From positions 186,001 through 250,000 of the forward strand of contig BOKO01000006.1 of the NCBI GenBank assembly GCA_016861025.1: DNA of 64,000 nucleotides. Reading direction: 5' to 3'. Every line of letters begins with the position of its first letter. Position 1 is the stretch's first letter. Origin of the DNA: Chloroflexota bacterium. Lineage in GTDB: Bacteria > Chloroflexota > Anaerolineae > Caldilineales > Caldilineaceae. The notes under the pieces were generated by a model that did no database searches, was not told where the DNA came from, and saw nothing but the letters and a program-made list of their open reading frames with translations. Positions 1-9,993 of this stretch are shown piece by piece. Both the position numbers and the translations under genes were made by a program.

Positions 1-98
1 CCATCGAAATGAGAGATGCATTGGGTTCCCCTTCTTGGTTCAGTCTGAAACAGTCTTTGTGGCGGCAGCACCGTGAATCCGACCATCTATAGCCCGCG

Positions 99-2672
99 CT
101 ATGGTGAGACGCCTGCCAGCCGCACCGCATCCTCCAGCGACAGCGCCTGGCCCGCCTCCCAAATCTGGGCAAACTGCGCCTCGCCAAGTGCAATGCGCAC
201 ATCAGCGGCCAGTTGCGTGTAAGTCTGACGGTGGTCTGGCGCCAGGAAATTTGGAGGGCTGTCGAACTGCTTGAATGCCGCTCCTAGCAACATCCCCGCC
301 CGCTCCGGCTGGCTCTGCGCCAGTGCAATGCCTGCGATTTCTGCGAGATCGATCGAGGTTCCTCTGTCGTCGCGAATCTGCCAGCTCAGATCCAGGCTCC
401 TGTTGAGCGACAGATGCGCCTGACCAAGATTCCCGGCCATGCGTTCGATCTGTCCTATGACTCGTTGCGCAGAAGCTTCCCCCCAGGGGATCGCCAGGTC
501 AACGTAGATTGCAAGAGCCGCCTGTGCATGAGCCTGCGCTGCATCCAGTTCGCCGAGCAACATTTCTGCTTCACCGATCAAAAGCAACGCCAACGGTTGG
601 TTGCGCCGGGAGCCAAGCGCCTGAAAAATACCGAGAGCGTCTTCGCCAAAACGGATTGCAGCCAGATTGTCGCCGGACATATAGGCGAGCGAGGCGAGGC
701 CAAACAAGGCATAAGCTGCACTCTCCTGTCTGCCAAGCTGCGTCGCCAACCGCAATCCCAACTCAAACGCCTGACGCGCCTCGTCGAAGCGGACGCTATC
801 GCCGTCCAATACATGCACTTGAGCGATTGAAATGTGCAGATCGGCGATCAAACCCAGGTCATCAAGCGATTGACTAAGGGCGAGCGCCTCCTCAAACATC
901 GCCATGGCGCGCGACGATTCACCCATGCTGTGTACGATCCAGCCGCCCGTGCGCAGCGCCTCGGCGCAACCAGCACGATCGTCGCTCTGTCTCAGAATCG
1001 AGAGAGACTCATCGATCAGTCGCAGCGCCAGCGGGTATTCGTCCTGCGCATGGGCAAAGCGCGCAGCAGCAAGCAGCGCGTGTCCGCGCGCCACGGTGGG
1101 CGCCGCGCTTGCCGCCAACGCCTGCTGCAACAGACGCCTGCCTTCAAGAAAATGACCGCGCGTGTACCAGAATTCGCGCAGCGCGCCGCCAAGCCGTTGG
1201 GCGGAAGGCGGGTCGTGCGCAATCAACCAGCGCATCGCTGCGCGCAGATTGTCGTGTTCGTGCTCCAGACGATCCAGCCAGAGTTCCTGACTGCCAGCCG
1301 CGTTGGCCTCGCTTGCGCACACGGCAAACGCAAGATAGAAGTGTGCATGTTGACGCCGAACGCTGATCTCTTCGCCAGCGGCGACAAGTTTTTCCAGCGC
1401 AAACTCGCACAGGATGGGAAGCATTTGGAAACGCTGTTCATCACGGTCGACCGGCGCGCGATGCACCAGGCTTTTGTTGAGCAATGAACGCAGCATCTGC
1501 CCGTCACTGCCCAACGCAACCACCGCGTCCATCCTCCAACCGCCGACAAAGACGCCCAGCGCACGGAACAGCCGCTGTTCGTCATGGTTGAGCAGCCCAT
1601 AGCTGCGTTCGATAGCGGTGCGCAAGCTGCGTTGGTGCGCCGGCAGATCGGATGAACCATCGGCGAGCACCGCCAGACGCCGTTCGCGAATTCGCTCCAA
1701 CATCGTGTGGGGATCAAGAATATCCATGCGGGCGGCGGCAAGTTCAATCGCCAGCGGCAGCCCGTCGAGATGAAGGCAAATCTCCGCGACTGCACCAGCT
1801 CGCTCTGGCGTGAGCACAAAGTCAGGATCAACTGCGTGTGCATGATGAAGAAAGAGATCGACGCTCGGCGCCAGCCCAAGCGGCGGCACCCGATAGCGTT
1901 GTTCTGCGCGCAGCCGCAGCGGCGCCGTGCTTGTGGCAAGGATGCGCAGTCCCGGACAACTCTGAAGCAACTCTGCCAGGAACGGAGCGCAGTCGGTCAC
2001 CTGTTCGACATTGTCGAGAACCAGCAGCAGTTCTTTCCGGCGTAATTCCTCGACCAGGCGCAAGGCGGGCGGTCTGGTGGTTGCGGTTGCAAGCCCAAGC
2101 GATGCGGTGATCGCCGAGGCGACAAGTTCGACGTCATCGATCGCTGCCAGCGACACAAACCATGCGCCATCGCGATAGAGCGAGCGCAGCCTGCCCGCCG
2201 CCGCCAGAGCAAGCCGCGTCTTGCCGACGCCTGGAGGCCCGGTCAGGGTCAGCAGTCGTCCTGGTGACTCTGCCAGCCGAGCGCAGATAGACTCCAGTTC
2301 TGCGGCGCGACCCACAAGCCCAGTCGATGGTTCAGGCAGGTGGCTGGCATTGGTGATTTCCTCCTCAACGATGGTTGTATGCACCGTGCGCGTCAGTGTA
2401 ACCGCTGCTGGCGGACGTTCGCCACGCGCCAGCGCAGCCAATTCCAGCAGTCTCTGGGCAAGATGAGGCTCATCCTGCAAAGCCAGCGCCGGGATAAACG
2501 CATCGGCCACCGAAGCCAGGTCTGGCAGACGCGCATCCTGTTCCAACCGCGAGATCTGCGCCACGCTGAAGCCCACCAGCGCCGCCAGATCACCCTGCGT
2601 CATGCCGGCGCGCCGGCGAAGCTGTCTGAGCAAACTGCCAAATGTTGTCGAATGTTGAGATGTTGGCGGCAA
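99..2672 (-). CDS. XRE-HTH / NB-ARC ATPase / TPR transcriptional regulator
   Basis: Large signal-integrating regulator of the AfsR/MalT-like STAND type. The N-terminus has an XRE helix-turn-helix (roughly residues 10-65, around GMTQGDLAALVGFSVAQISR). An NB-ARC type NTPase follows, with Walker A GPPGVGKT near residue 145 and a Walker B-like ELLLVLDN near 217, and then a long alpha-helical TPR-like C-terminal half ending in a conserved AGMLLGAA segment. I chose the TTG at 2672 because GGAGGAAAGACG lies just upstream and because the GTG at 2726 would lie upstream of the best -10 element (ATTGTA at 2711-2716 on the plus strand). STAND proteins of this kind usually switch on ATP and inducer binding, but no ligand can be read here. 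It is divergent from the large secreted protein gene at 2990, which is a plausible target by position only. Confidence 0.85.
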   Translation of the reverse strand: MPPTSQHSTTFGSLLRQLRRRAGMTQGDLAALVGFSVAQISRLEQDARLPDLASVADAFIPALALQDEPHLAQRLLELAALARGERPPAAVTLTRTVHTTIVEEEITNASHLPEPSTGLVGRAAELESICARLAESPGRLLTLTGPPGVGKTRLALAAAGRLRSLYRDGAWFVSLAAIDDVELVASAITASLGLATATTRPPALRLVEELRRKELLLVLDNVEQVTDCAPFLAELLQSCPGLRILATSTAPLRLRAEQRYRVPPLGLAPSVDLFLHHAHAVDPDFVLTPERAGAVAEICLHLDGLPLAIELAAARMDILDPHTMLERIRERRLAVLADGSSDLPAHQRSLRTAIERSYGLLNHDEQRLFRALGVFVGGWRMDAVVALGSDGQMLRSLLNKSLVHRAPVDRDEQRFQMLPILCEFALEKLVAAGEEISVRRQHAHFYLAFAVCASEANAAGSQELWLDRLEHEHDNLRAAMRWLIAHDPPSAQRLGGALREFWYTRGHFLEGRRLLQQALAASAAPTVARGHALLAAARFAHAQDEYPLALRLIDESLSILRQSDDRAGCAEALRTGGWIVHSMGESSRAMAMFEEALALSQSLDDLGLIADLHISIAQVHVLDGDSVRFDEARQAFELGLRLATQLGRQESAAYALFGLASLAYMSGDNLAAIRFGEDALGIFQALGSRRNQPLALLLIGEAEMLLGELDAAQAHAQAALAIYVDLAIPWGEASAQRVIGQIERMAGNLGQAHLSLNRSLDLSWQIRDDRGTSIDLAEIAGIALAQSQPERAGMLLGAAFKQFDSPPNFLAPDHRQTYTQLAADVRIALGEAQFAQIWEAGQALSLEDAVRLAGVSP

Positions 2673-2710
2673 ACGTCTTTCCTCCAGCGCCCAATAATCA
2701 GGCAATGGGC

Positions 2711-2739
2711 ATTGTAGCGGCGCCACACTCGCCCCGCAA
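2711..2739 (-). promoter_or_regulatory. Promoter of the NB-ARC regulator
   Basis: On the minus strand, TTGCGG (2734-2739) and TACAAT (2711-2716) are separated by 17 bases, a good sigma-A-type promoter. The predicted transcript begins near 2704, which excludes the GTG at 2726 as the start codon and supports the TTG at 2672. The rest of the 318-base divergent gap (2673-2989) holds no convincing ORF. Confidence 0.55.
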
Positions 2740-2989
2740 ATTGGTGAATTTTTGTCAAAAAATCGCTGTATTCCATCGGCGGCGGCGGCGATACTCCATG
2801 CATGACCAGATATGTTCGCCGCACCATCACGATCATCGTCACCGAGACATGGACGCTACTTTGGGAGCCGGAACGCGCCCCGCCCCATCATCCCGACGCC
2901 GAAAGCACGCCTCTCGAAAACATCCGGCTCGAATGCACGACGCAGAGCATTTCGGTCTACAGTTCGTTTTCACCACGGAAGGAGACACC

Positions 2990-5900
2990 ATGAGGTTCGG
3001 AAAAAAGTTCACACGCACAGCGCTCTGTTTTGTTTCTGTAATTCTCCTCAGCCTGCTTTGGCGCCACCATGCTGCGGCGCAATCCATCGTCGTCGGCGAC
3101 GGGACGCCTGAAAGCTGCGACAACAATGCGTTGGGAGCGGCGTTGATCAGCGGCGGCGACATCACCTTTGCTTGCGGTTCTGCACCGCACACCATCATCG
3201 CTGACACCTATGTGATTGCGACGGACACTGTGCTCGACGGCGGCGGCTTGATCACGCTGGACGGCGAGAACTTGCGGCGCATCTTCATCGTGCAGGACAA
3301 TGCCCATCTGACGTTGCGCAACATCACGTTGACGCGCGGCTTTGCCAGCGATGGGCCGGGCGGCGCCATCTGGAATTTCGGCGTTTTGCTAATACAGAAC
3401 AGCACTCTCAGCGCCAACGGAACCGACACCGTATTTGCCGGAGGCGCCATCGCCAGCTTCTCACCGGGCGAGATCACCATCGAGCAGAGCGTGTTCGACG
3501 GCAACAGCGCCGCCGACGGCGGGGCGATCTACACCTACGGCGCCGCAGCTGCCATCCGCAGCAGCATCTTTCGCAACAACGTCCAACGCGTCAACGGTGG
3601 TTACTACGGCGGCGGTGCGATCCTGCAAGAGGTGAACGACAATGCTCTGCTCACCATCACCGACAGCGAGTTCCAAAACAACGCCTCCAACCCTAGCGGC
3701 GCAGTTGGCGGCGCCATATCTCTACTGACCGGAAGAATGGTCATCGAGGAAAGCACGTTCCTCAATAACGTCGGCTATGGCGGCGGCGGTGCGCTTTACC
3801 TGGCGCCCAACACCAGAACGGAGATTCGTCGCAGTCGACTGATCGGCAACCGCACCGAACTTTCGGTCGACCACAACTTCATCGGCGGCGCCATCGACAA
3901 TCATGGCGATCTCGTGATCGAAGATAGCCTGGTAAGCGAAAATCAGGCGACGGACGGGGCCGGCATTTTCAGCGGCGGGCAGGGCAGCCTCACGCTGCGC
4001 CGCTCGACCGTCAGCCAGAATCAGGCGCGGGGCGGCGGCGGTGGACTGCTGCTCTTTCCCGGCGTCAGTTTGATCGAGAACAGCACGATCAGCGGCAACC
4101 GGGCGACGATCGGCGCTGGCATCCGCAGCGGCGTCACCGTCGGCGAAGGCAGCGTCACCCTGCGTCACGTTACGCTCTATGGCAACGCAAGCAACAACCT
4201 CTATGTGGATGACGGCTCCCAACCGGTGCTCGTCCGCTGGACGATCCTGGGTGGAATTGTAGACGGCGTCAACTGCAATGCGGGCGCGCCGCTGGTTTCC
4301 GGTGGGCGCAACCTGAGCAGCGACGAGAGCTGCAATCTAGGCGGCAATGGCGACATTGTCGGCGTGGCGCCGCTGCTGGCGGCGCTGGCGAACAACGGCG
4401 GCGCAACTGCAACGCACCTGCCATTCGCCGGCAGCCCGGCGATCGACGCTGGCGGCGATGAATGCCTGCCGACCGATCAGCGCGGCGTCACCCGACCGCA
4501 GGGCGCCGCCTGCGACATTGGCGCCGTCGAAGTGACCGATGACGACGCAACGCCGATGCCGCCGTTTGAACATGCCGAGATCGGCGGCGTCAAACCGACC
4601 ATCACGGTGAATCCTGCCCAGGGCTACGCCGGACAAAGCTTCACCGTGCAAGGCAATGCTGCGGGTGCATCCGCTGTGCGCGTTGCCTGGTCGCAGAACG
4701 GCCAGGTGCTGACGATCGCTGAACGCAGCGTCGGCGCCAATGGCGCCTATTCCATTGATCTGAGTGTACCCACAGGCATGAGCAGTGGCAGCGCTGAAAT
4801 CTGCGCCGCGGTCGCCGGTCAAACCCTGGCAGAATTTGCCTGTGCACCTTTCACGGTGCTCGATGCACCCGCAGCCATCGTCAGCGGCGTGCTGCCCGCC
4901 GGCGTCGTGGGCGCCGGCAACGTTGCGGTGCATTTACTCGACGCAGCAGGCAACACGTTGTACAGCACAGCCGTGGACAACACAGGTCGCTTCAGCTTTG
5001 CCGCCACTGTGCCAGCGGGTTTCTACAACTACGCAGTGGTGGGTGCACCAACCACAAACATCGCGGGCGGAATCGCTAACCTGGTTTCAGGCGTCAACAC
5101 ACTCACACAGGATCGCTTCACCGCAGTCAACCGTCAGCTCGATCCCTGCATCTTCAAGGATGCCAACACTGGCGCGTTCTCCGCCACGCCTTCCCATCGA
5201 ACGTTCAAGAGCCTGATCACCTCAGCCTATGTCAGTGGGATTCGCTCATCGATGTTTCTGCTTCCCCGCAACACAGCGGCGGAATCGAACTACGATGATG
5301 TGTACTTTGGCATCTATATGACCGGCGCGCCGCTCACTGTGCAATTCACCGCCAGCCCGCAAGTCACAGCGGGACAGAGCATCGCCAGCGTGCGCTTCAC
5401 CATCGTGCGCGCCGACAATAACGCTGCGATCGTGATTGGAAACGATGCAACGGCGCCTTACCAGGCAAGTTTCAATGTGGGCGCGCTGCCCGCCGGTCAA
5501 CACGACATCAAAGCCGAGGCGTTGAATGCGTCGGGCGCCGTGCTCAGCACGATGTGTAAATCGCTCGTTGTGGTCGGCAGCATTCTGCCTTCCGCCGCCG
5601 TCAGCACTGCCGCTGTGGACGAAATGCAGAAGACAGTCGAATTCTTCCCCAATCCGACCAACCCGGAGAAAGGCTACTATCGCGTGCGAGGATTTGTCCC
5701 AGCTGCGGCGGAACGCGCGTGGCCGCCGGCGCCGATCCCCAATCCTCCTCCGCAATGGCCGCTGATCGGAACCGTCGACAATCGCGTCGGTCTGCGCATG
5801 GAGTTCGACATTGAGATGGCGCTGGATGGGGAGCTACGCTTCAGGTTCGTGCGCTCCGACATCTACGCCAAACTCCTGGGAACCGAACTGTGCAACAACA

Positions 5901-8494
5901 GCCGCGATCTGCTTGCCCGCAACTACACTACGCGGTTCAACTATCTCAAGCCGCAGGAGCTATCCATCTCACTCAATGGCGGCACGCTCTGCTCCTTTAA
6001 CACAGGACGATCGCTCTTTCGCGGTCAAATCGAGTCACTGTGGGGTCTATTATCCTTTGGCATTGGCATCAGGACCCATTACGACGGGAGCATGTCGTTT
6101 GTCGGCAGCCTGCAGCCGATGGCAATGAACATTCAGACAGCGGCGACCGGCTATTTCAATCCATCCTTGATCGTGGACGGTTGGGTCAAGTTGTTCTGGG
6201 GAGTTGCCGGCGGCGGCGTCACCCCGCGCGCCGATATTGTCTCAATGGCTTCCGCCAACATCAACACCAAAGTCAATCCGCCCTACAGCTACGTGGCATG
6301 CGCGGCGGTTAACGTTTGGGTGAATGTCTGGGCGCGCGTCAATTATCTTTTCGGCAGCAAAACCTGGAATCTGTGGAATAAATCACTCCTGAGCAGAAGC
6401 ACTTGCTTGCAGGCGGCGGAGGCGCTCGCCAGTCAAGCGCACGACGACCCGCCGCCCCCACGCGTGATGGCGGCGCCGGCGATCGCCAGCGGCGATGGCG
6501 GTCAGATGATCACAGTGTACGTTGAGGACACCGCACCCGCTGCGCCGGTGGCACGCGCCCAGATCATGGCCCGCTTCCGCAGCAGCGACGCCAAGCCATG
6601 GGGCGATCCGATTGCGCTGACCGACGGTGCGCACATGGTGCAGGACCCGACGGTAGTCTTCTACAACGGCGACAAAGCCATCGTAGCCTGGACGGAGACG
6701 GTGATGACGCCCGAAGAGGATGCAGCCGCCACCGAATTGAGCCAGGTGCTGAGCCGCCAGGAGATTTTCTATGCGCTGTGGGATGGCGCGCAATGGGGTG
6801 CGTCGGTGCGCTTCACCGATGACGCCGCCGCCGACGGCAGCGCCACGCTTGCCAGCCTTGGCCGGCGCGTCACCCTGGCTTGGGTGCGCGACCTGGACGG
6901 CAATCCGGCGACGCGCACCGACTGGCGCATCGCCACCGCCCAGTTGGATGGCGAGGTTGACCAATGGATCACAGCGTATCTGCTCGACGCCGCCCAGTCG
7001 ATCGGCGCCAGCAGCGCCGGACAGGCGACAGCGGGCGGCATGAACGCCGAGGTCAAGCTGGCGTATGACGCCGCCGCGGTTGACCCAACCGTCTACGCTG
7101 CGTGGACCTTCGATGGGGACGGCGAACTGAACACCGGGCTTGATCGACGGGTGATTGTGGCGCGTTGGAACGTTGTCGATGAAGTTGCGCTCAACCCGCA
7201 GCCGCTGCCCCCGCGTGACTGGGCGGCGCTCAACCCACAGCCACTGCCCCCGCGCGACTGGGCGCTGCTCAACCCGCAGCCGCTGCCCCCGCGCACGCAG
7301 TCGCCGACGATCAGCATCGCCGAGGGCAATGTGCGGCTGGCATTCCTGGTCAACGAGCCGGATGCCGCCGGCGACGAAACCCCGATCACGCTGGGCGGCG
7401 ATGTGTGGGTCGCACACCTGGCGCAGGATGGCGCAACCTGGCAGGCCATGCCGCTGCGCGACGAACGCGGCGCCATCATCACGGGCGAGGCGCCGGTCTT
7501 CGCCAATCGCGGCGATGAGCAACTGCTGCTCTTCCGGCGTTTTGGCGATGCACAGACGGCCGGTGCTCTCGGTCAGCTCAGCTTGAGCCGCGTCAGCGGC
7601 GTGAGTGCACCGACGACGCCGATCTATCTGACCAATACACCGCAGCAGCAGTGGCAGGGTGCGCTGGCAATCAATCAGATAAGCGGCATCGCCCAGATCG
7701 TCAAGGTGGCGCGCATCGGCGTGCGCGATGTGCAGGCAGCCAGCACCCTGGCGCCCGCCACGCCCAACAGCACGATGCAGGTGCAGACGGGACTGCTTTC
7801 CGTCAGCAGCGATCCAGTGGAGACGATCCAGGTTGCCACAGGCGCCGACCCCGCGCTCGATCCGCTTCAGATTTCACAGCGCGCGGCGCCCGCAGGCACG
7901 CCGGTGGAGGTGATTGTGGTTGTGCGCAATGTGGGTCGTGGGTTGGCAACCGGGTTGACCATCAATCTTTATTCAGGCCAACCGGGTGCAGGTGTGTTGC
8001 AAGGCTCGGCGACGGCGCCGCTGCCGCTCAATCTTAACGAGAGTTATGCAGCTCGCTTCACCATCATGGCGCCAACCGGCGCCGGCGACATCTACGCCGA
8101 GGTGACAACCAGCGGCGAAAACCTTAGCACAGCCAATGACCGGGTGGTTGCGCAGTTGGGCAAACCGAGCGCGCCGCTGCTTGTTGCGCTGAGCGAGGAT
8201 GCCATCTTCGACGGCAACCTGCGTCTGGATTGGCTGCCATCGCCGGGAGAAGCCATCGCTGGCTACCGCGTCTATCGCAGCGCCAGCGCCAACGGGCAAT
8301 ATGAGTTTGTAGGTGAGTCGGGACAATTCTCTTACGTCGATCTGCTCTCGCAGCGCAACATCGAGTATTGTTATCGTGTGCGCGCCTATGCATCCGGCAG
8401 TATACTATCCGATGTCAGCGCGCCGCTCTGCGCCAAATTGGGTGACGCGCCAGCGACCGAACGCTCTCTGTATCTGCCTCTGATCAACCACTAA
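2990..8494 (+). CDS. Giant secreted beta-helix protein with CARDB and Fn3-like domains
   Basis: Predicted exported protein of 1834 residues. Start chosen at ATG 2990 because GGAAGGAG precedes it by 6 bases and the product then opens with a clear Sec signal peptide (basic RFGKKFTR, hydrophobic core, AAA-Q cleavage near residue 30). Residues about 40-480 are repeats typical of right-handed parallel beta-helix proteins (many GGAI, NS and N-N turns), closed by a choice-of-anchor-Q-like segment (AIDAGG...RGV.RP..ACDIGAVE, near 483-515). Then come Ig-like stretches and three LNPQPLPPR repeats (about residues 1400-1435). A CARDB-like domain (about 1637-1700) and a final fibronectin-III-like domain (about 1730-1817) follow. 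The last residues are YLPLINH, a motif shared with other exported proteins here. Function is unknown; adhesion or polysaccharide binding is only an inference. Confidence 0.85.
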   Translation: MRFGKKFTRTALCFVSVILLSLLWRHHAAAQSIVVGDGTPESCDNNALGAALISGGDITFACGSAPHTIIADTYVIATDTVLDGGGLITLDGENLRRIFIVQDNAHLTLRNITLTRGFASDGPGGAIWNFGVLLIQNSTLSANGTDTVFAGGAIASFSPGEITIEQSVFDGNSAADGGAIYTYGAAAAIRSSIFRNNVQRVNGGYYGGGAILQEVNDNALLTITDSEFQNNASNPSGAVGGAISLLTGRMVIEESTFLNNVGYGGGGALYLAPNTRTEIRRSRLIGNRTELSVDHNFIGGAIDNHGDLVIEDSLVSENQATDGAGIFSGGQGSLTLRRSTVSQNQARGGGGGLLLFPGVSLIENSTISGNRATIGAGIRSGVTVGEGSVTLRHVTLYGNASNNLYVDDGSQPVLVRWTILGGIVDGVNCNAGAPLVSGGRNLSSDESCNLGGNGDIVGVAPLLAALANNGGATATHLPFAGSPAIDAGGDECLPTDQRGVTRPQGAACDIGAVEVTDDDATPMPPFEHAEIGGVKPTITVNPAQGYAGQSFTVQGNAAGASAVRVAWSQNGQVLTIAERSVGANGAYSIDLSVPTGMSSGSAEICAAVAGQTLAEFACAPFTVLDAPAAIVSGVLPAGVVGAGNVAVHLLDAAGNTLYSTAVDNTGRFSFAATVPAGFYNYAVVGAPTTNIAGGIANLVSGVNTLTQDRFTAVNRQLDPCIFKDANTGAFSATPSHRTFKSLITSAYVSGIRSSMFLLPRNTAAESNYDDVYFGIYMTGAPLTVQFTASPQVTAGQSIASVRFTIVRADNNAAIVIGNDATAPYQASFNVGALPAGQHDIKAEALNASGAVLSTMCKSLVVVGSILPSAAVSTAAVDEMQKTVEFFPNPTNPEKGYYRVRGFVPAAAERAWPPAPIPNPPPQWPLIGTVDNRVGLRMEFDIEMALDGELRFRFVRSDIYAKLLGTELCNNSRDLLARNYTTRFNYLKPQELSISLNGGTLCSFNTGRSLFRGQIESLWGLLSFGIGIRTHYDGSMSFVGSLQPMAMNIQTAATGYFNPSLIVDGWVKLFWGVAGGGVTPRADIVSMASANINTKVNPPYSYVACAAVNVWVNVWARVNYLFGSKTWNLWNKSLLSRSTCLQAAEALASQAHDDPPPPRVMAAPAIASGDGGQMITVYVEDTAPAAPVARAQIMARFRSSDAKPWGDPIALTDGAHMVQDPTVVFYNGDKAIVAWTETVMTPEEDAAATELSQVLSRQEIFYALWDGAQWGASVRFTDDAAADGSATLASLGRRVTLAWVRDLDGNPATRTDWRIATAQLDGEVDQWITAYLLDAAQSIGASSAGQATAGGMNAEVKLAYDAAAVDPTVYAAWTFDGDGELNTGLDRRVIVARWNVVDEVALNPQPLPPRDWAALNPQPLPPRDWALLNPQPLPPRTQSPTISIAEGNVRLAFLVNEPDAAGDETPITLGGDVWVAHLAQDGATWQAMPLRDERGAIITGEAPVFANRGDEQLLLFRRFGDAQTAGALGQLSLSRVSGVSAPTTPIYLTNTPQQQWQGALAINQISGIAQIVKVARIGVRDVQAASTLAPATPNSTMQVQTGLLSVSSDPVETIQVATGADPALDPLQISQRAAPAGTPVEVIVVVRNVGRGLATGLTINLYSGQPGAGVLQGSATAPLPLNLNESYAARFTIMAPTGAGDIYAEVTTSGENLSTANDRVVAQLGKPSAPLLVALSEDAIFDGNLRLDWLPSPGEAIAGYRVYRSASANGQYEFVGESGQFSYVDLLSQRNIEYCYRVRAYASGSILSDVSAPLCAKLGDAPATERSLYLPLINH
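7188..7296 (+). repeat. Three LNPQPLPPR coding repeats
   Basis: Three near-identical units of about 39 bases inside the large secreted protein gene encode A-L-N-P-Q-P-L-P-P-R, the first two followed by DWA. The units differ by only a few bases, so they duplicated recently or are under gene conversion. The proline-rich peptide probably forms an extended linker. Confidence 0.85.
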
Positions 8495-8502
8495 GCAGGT
8501 TG

Positions 8503-8562
8503 TGCACCGCGCCGGTCAGGTGAAGTCGATTAGACTGAACAATGCCTGACCGGTGCGGTGCA
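8503..8562. terminator. Large hairpin after the beta-helix gene
   Basis: Arms 8503-8520 and 8545-8562 are 18 bases each, complementary except for one G-T position, with a 24-base loop. The hairpin starts 9 bases after the stop codon of the beta-helix gene. No T tract follows, so it may stabilise or process the 3' end rather than act as a classical intrinsic terminator. Downstream at about 8592-8611 is a single-armed TGCGTGT triplicate resembling one arm of the hairpin at 18623-18689. Confidence 0.6.
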
Positions 8563-8695
8563 TCGCTTGGCGCGCCGGTTGATGGGAGGCGTGCTGCGTG
8601 TTGCGTGTTGCGTGCGCGTACATAAGTGTCAGGCTGGGAAGCGCGATAGGTTTGCGTGATGAAGCGCGATTGGGATTCACAGTGAGGAAACCAAG

Positions 8696-9189
8696 ATGAA
8701 CGCATTGTTTACCCGATGGTTGCTTGTCACTATCCTGCTTGCCGGCTTTTACACGACAGCGGCGCCGCTCGCTCATGCGCACATTAGCGCCGATGTGACG
8801 CACTGGCGAGCGGATGGGAGGATTGGGGGCGCTTCGGTGATGTGCGCATTGCCGCCGCCAGCAGCGATCAGGAGCGAGTTTCCGTCTACGCCAGCCAGCG
8901 CAGCAGCAACGGCGCCGTCACCATCTTGGCAATCAATAAAAGCGGCGGCGTCCAACGCACCCAAATCCGCATCGACAACTTCAACGGCGCAGCATCGGCG
9001 CAGGTCTACCAATACAGCCCGTCCAATCTGAACGCCATCGTGCGCGCCGCCGATCAACCGCTGACAGGCGCTGCGTTCATTGCAACACTGCCTGCGGACT
9101 CGATGACGCTTTTTATTATACCGGCGGACAATTCGACTCCTGGCGACGAGATGACAAACCATCTATTTCTGCCTGCGATCAGCCGATGA
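8696..9189 (+). pseudogene. Frameshifted, deleted secreted glycosidase-like remnant
   Basis: ATG 8696 opens a clear signal peptide (NALFTRWLLVTILLAGFY...LAHAH). The next conserved block is in another frame: GRFGDVRIAAASSDQERVSV and onward to 9189, read from about 8827. This block resembles the C-terminal beta-sandwich of GH44-like and related glycosidases (RSS-GA-TILAINK, VYQYS, LPADSMTLFIIP), and it ends in LFLPAISR like other exported proteins here. Adding one G to the G5 run at 8825-8829 would fuse both frames (DGRIGGRFGDV). Even then the product is only about 165 residues, so a catalytic domain of several hundred residues is absent. I read it as an internal-deletion remnant with a homopolymer frameshift; a sequencing error would explain only the frameshift. 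Confidence 0.65.
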
Positions 9190-9289
9190 AAGCATCGACC
9201 CGACTTGCACGACTTTGACCAATCACACGCAATCCGTCAAAATCCTGTCATGACGATGACAAGAGCCTTGAACGATCAGGCGCACCAGG

Positions 9290-9991
9290 ATGATTGAGAC
9301 GCTGACCGCCCAACTCGAGGCATTGCCTGCCAGCGCCCCCGACCAGGCGTTCATTCGCCGTTACCTCGGCACGCCGCGCCGCGTGCTGGCCGTGCGCACC
9401 GATGACCTGCGCCGCCTGGCAAAGATGACCGTGCAGCAGCACAAAGCCTGGCCCGACGCACAATGGCTTGCGCTGCTCGATCAGCTCTACGCCGGCGATC
9501 TCTTCGAGCAGCGCGCTCTGGCTGGCATCCTGCTCGGCGCACTGCATCCGCTGCGTCACCAACTGGAGCTGGAGCGGCTGCGTGGATGGCTGGACGGGCA
9601 GGTTGGCTGGGCCGAGGTGGACACGACCTGTCAGTCAGCCTGGAGCGACAAAGAGATGCTGGCGCGCTGGGAGGAATGGGACCCGTTTCTCGATAGCCTC
9701 AGCCTGGCGCCAAACGTGAGCCTGCGCCGCGCCAGCCTGGTGCTGCTGGTGACGCCGCTGCGCCACAACGCCGACGCCGCGCTGACCCGGCGCGCACTCG
9801 TCAATGTGCAGCGGTTGCAGCACGAGCGCGACCGCATGATCACCAAGGCGGTCTCCTGGGTGCTGCGCAGCATGATTGCCGAACAGCCACAGACCGTGCG
9901 CGCCTATCTGGACGAGCACGCCGGCGCCCTACAGTCGACGGTCGTCCGCGAAGTGCGCAAGAAACTGGAGACTGGACGCAAAAGCGGATAG
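9290..9991 (+). CDS. AlkD-like DNA alkylation repair protein
   Basis: A 233-residue all-helical HEAT-like repeat protein of the DNA alkylation repair (AlkC/AlkD) family, which removes alkylated bases such as N3- and N7-alkylpurines by glycosylase action. Supporting features are the length, the repeated two-helix pattern, the central W-D/VD motif (GWAEVDTTCQSAW), and the C-terminal MITKAVSWVLR...VREVRKKLETG, which is characteristic. The ATG start has only a weak AGG directly upstream. It is a monocistronic gene, convergent with the S9 peptidase, whose stop lies 2 bases beyond. The exact base specificity cannot be read from sequence. Confidence 0.85.
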   Translation: MIETLTAQLEALPASAPDQAFIRRYLGTPRRVLAVRTDDLRRLAKMTVQQHKAWPDAQWLALLDQLYAGDLFEQRALAGILLGALHPLRHQLELERLRGWLDGQVGWAEVDTTCQSAWSDKEMLARWEEWDPFLDSLSLAPNVSLRRASLVLLVTPLRHNADAALTRRALVNVQRLQHERDRMITKAVSWVLRSMIAEQPQTVRAYLDEHAGALQSTVVREVRKKLETGRKSG

Positions 9992-9993
9992 AT

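Noticed and set aside
414..2110. Several plus-strand ORFs of 60-217 codons inside the NB-ARC regulator gene
   Set aside because: They are antisense shadows with Arg/Ala/Gln-rich composition and no ribosome binding sites; the minus-strand gene has clear HTH and Walker motifs throughout.
6383..7522. A 379-codon minus-strand ORF within the beta-helix gene
   Set aside because: Antisense to clear secreted-protein sequence (CARDB, proline repeats); the product has repetitive GQRLRVE artefacts produced by the LNPQPLPPR repeats.
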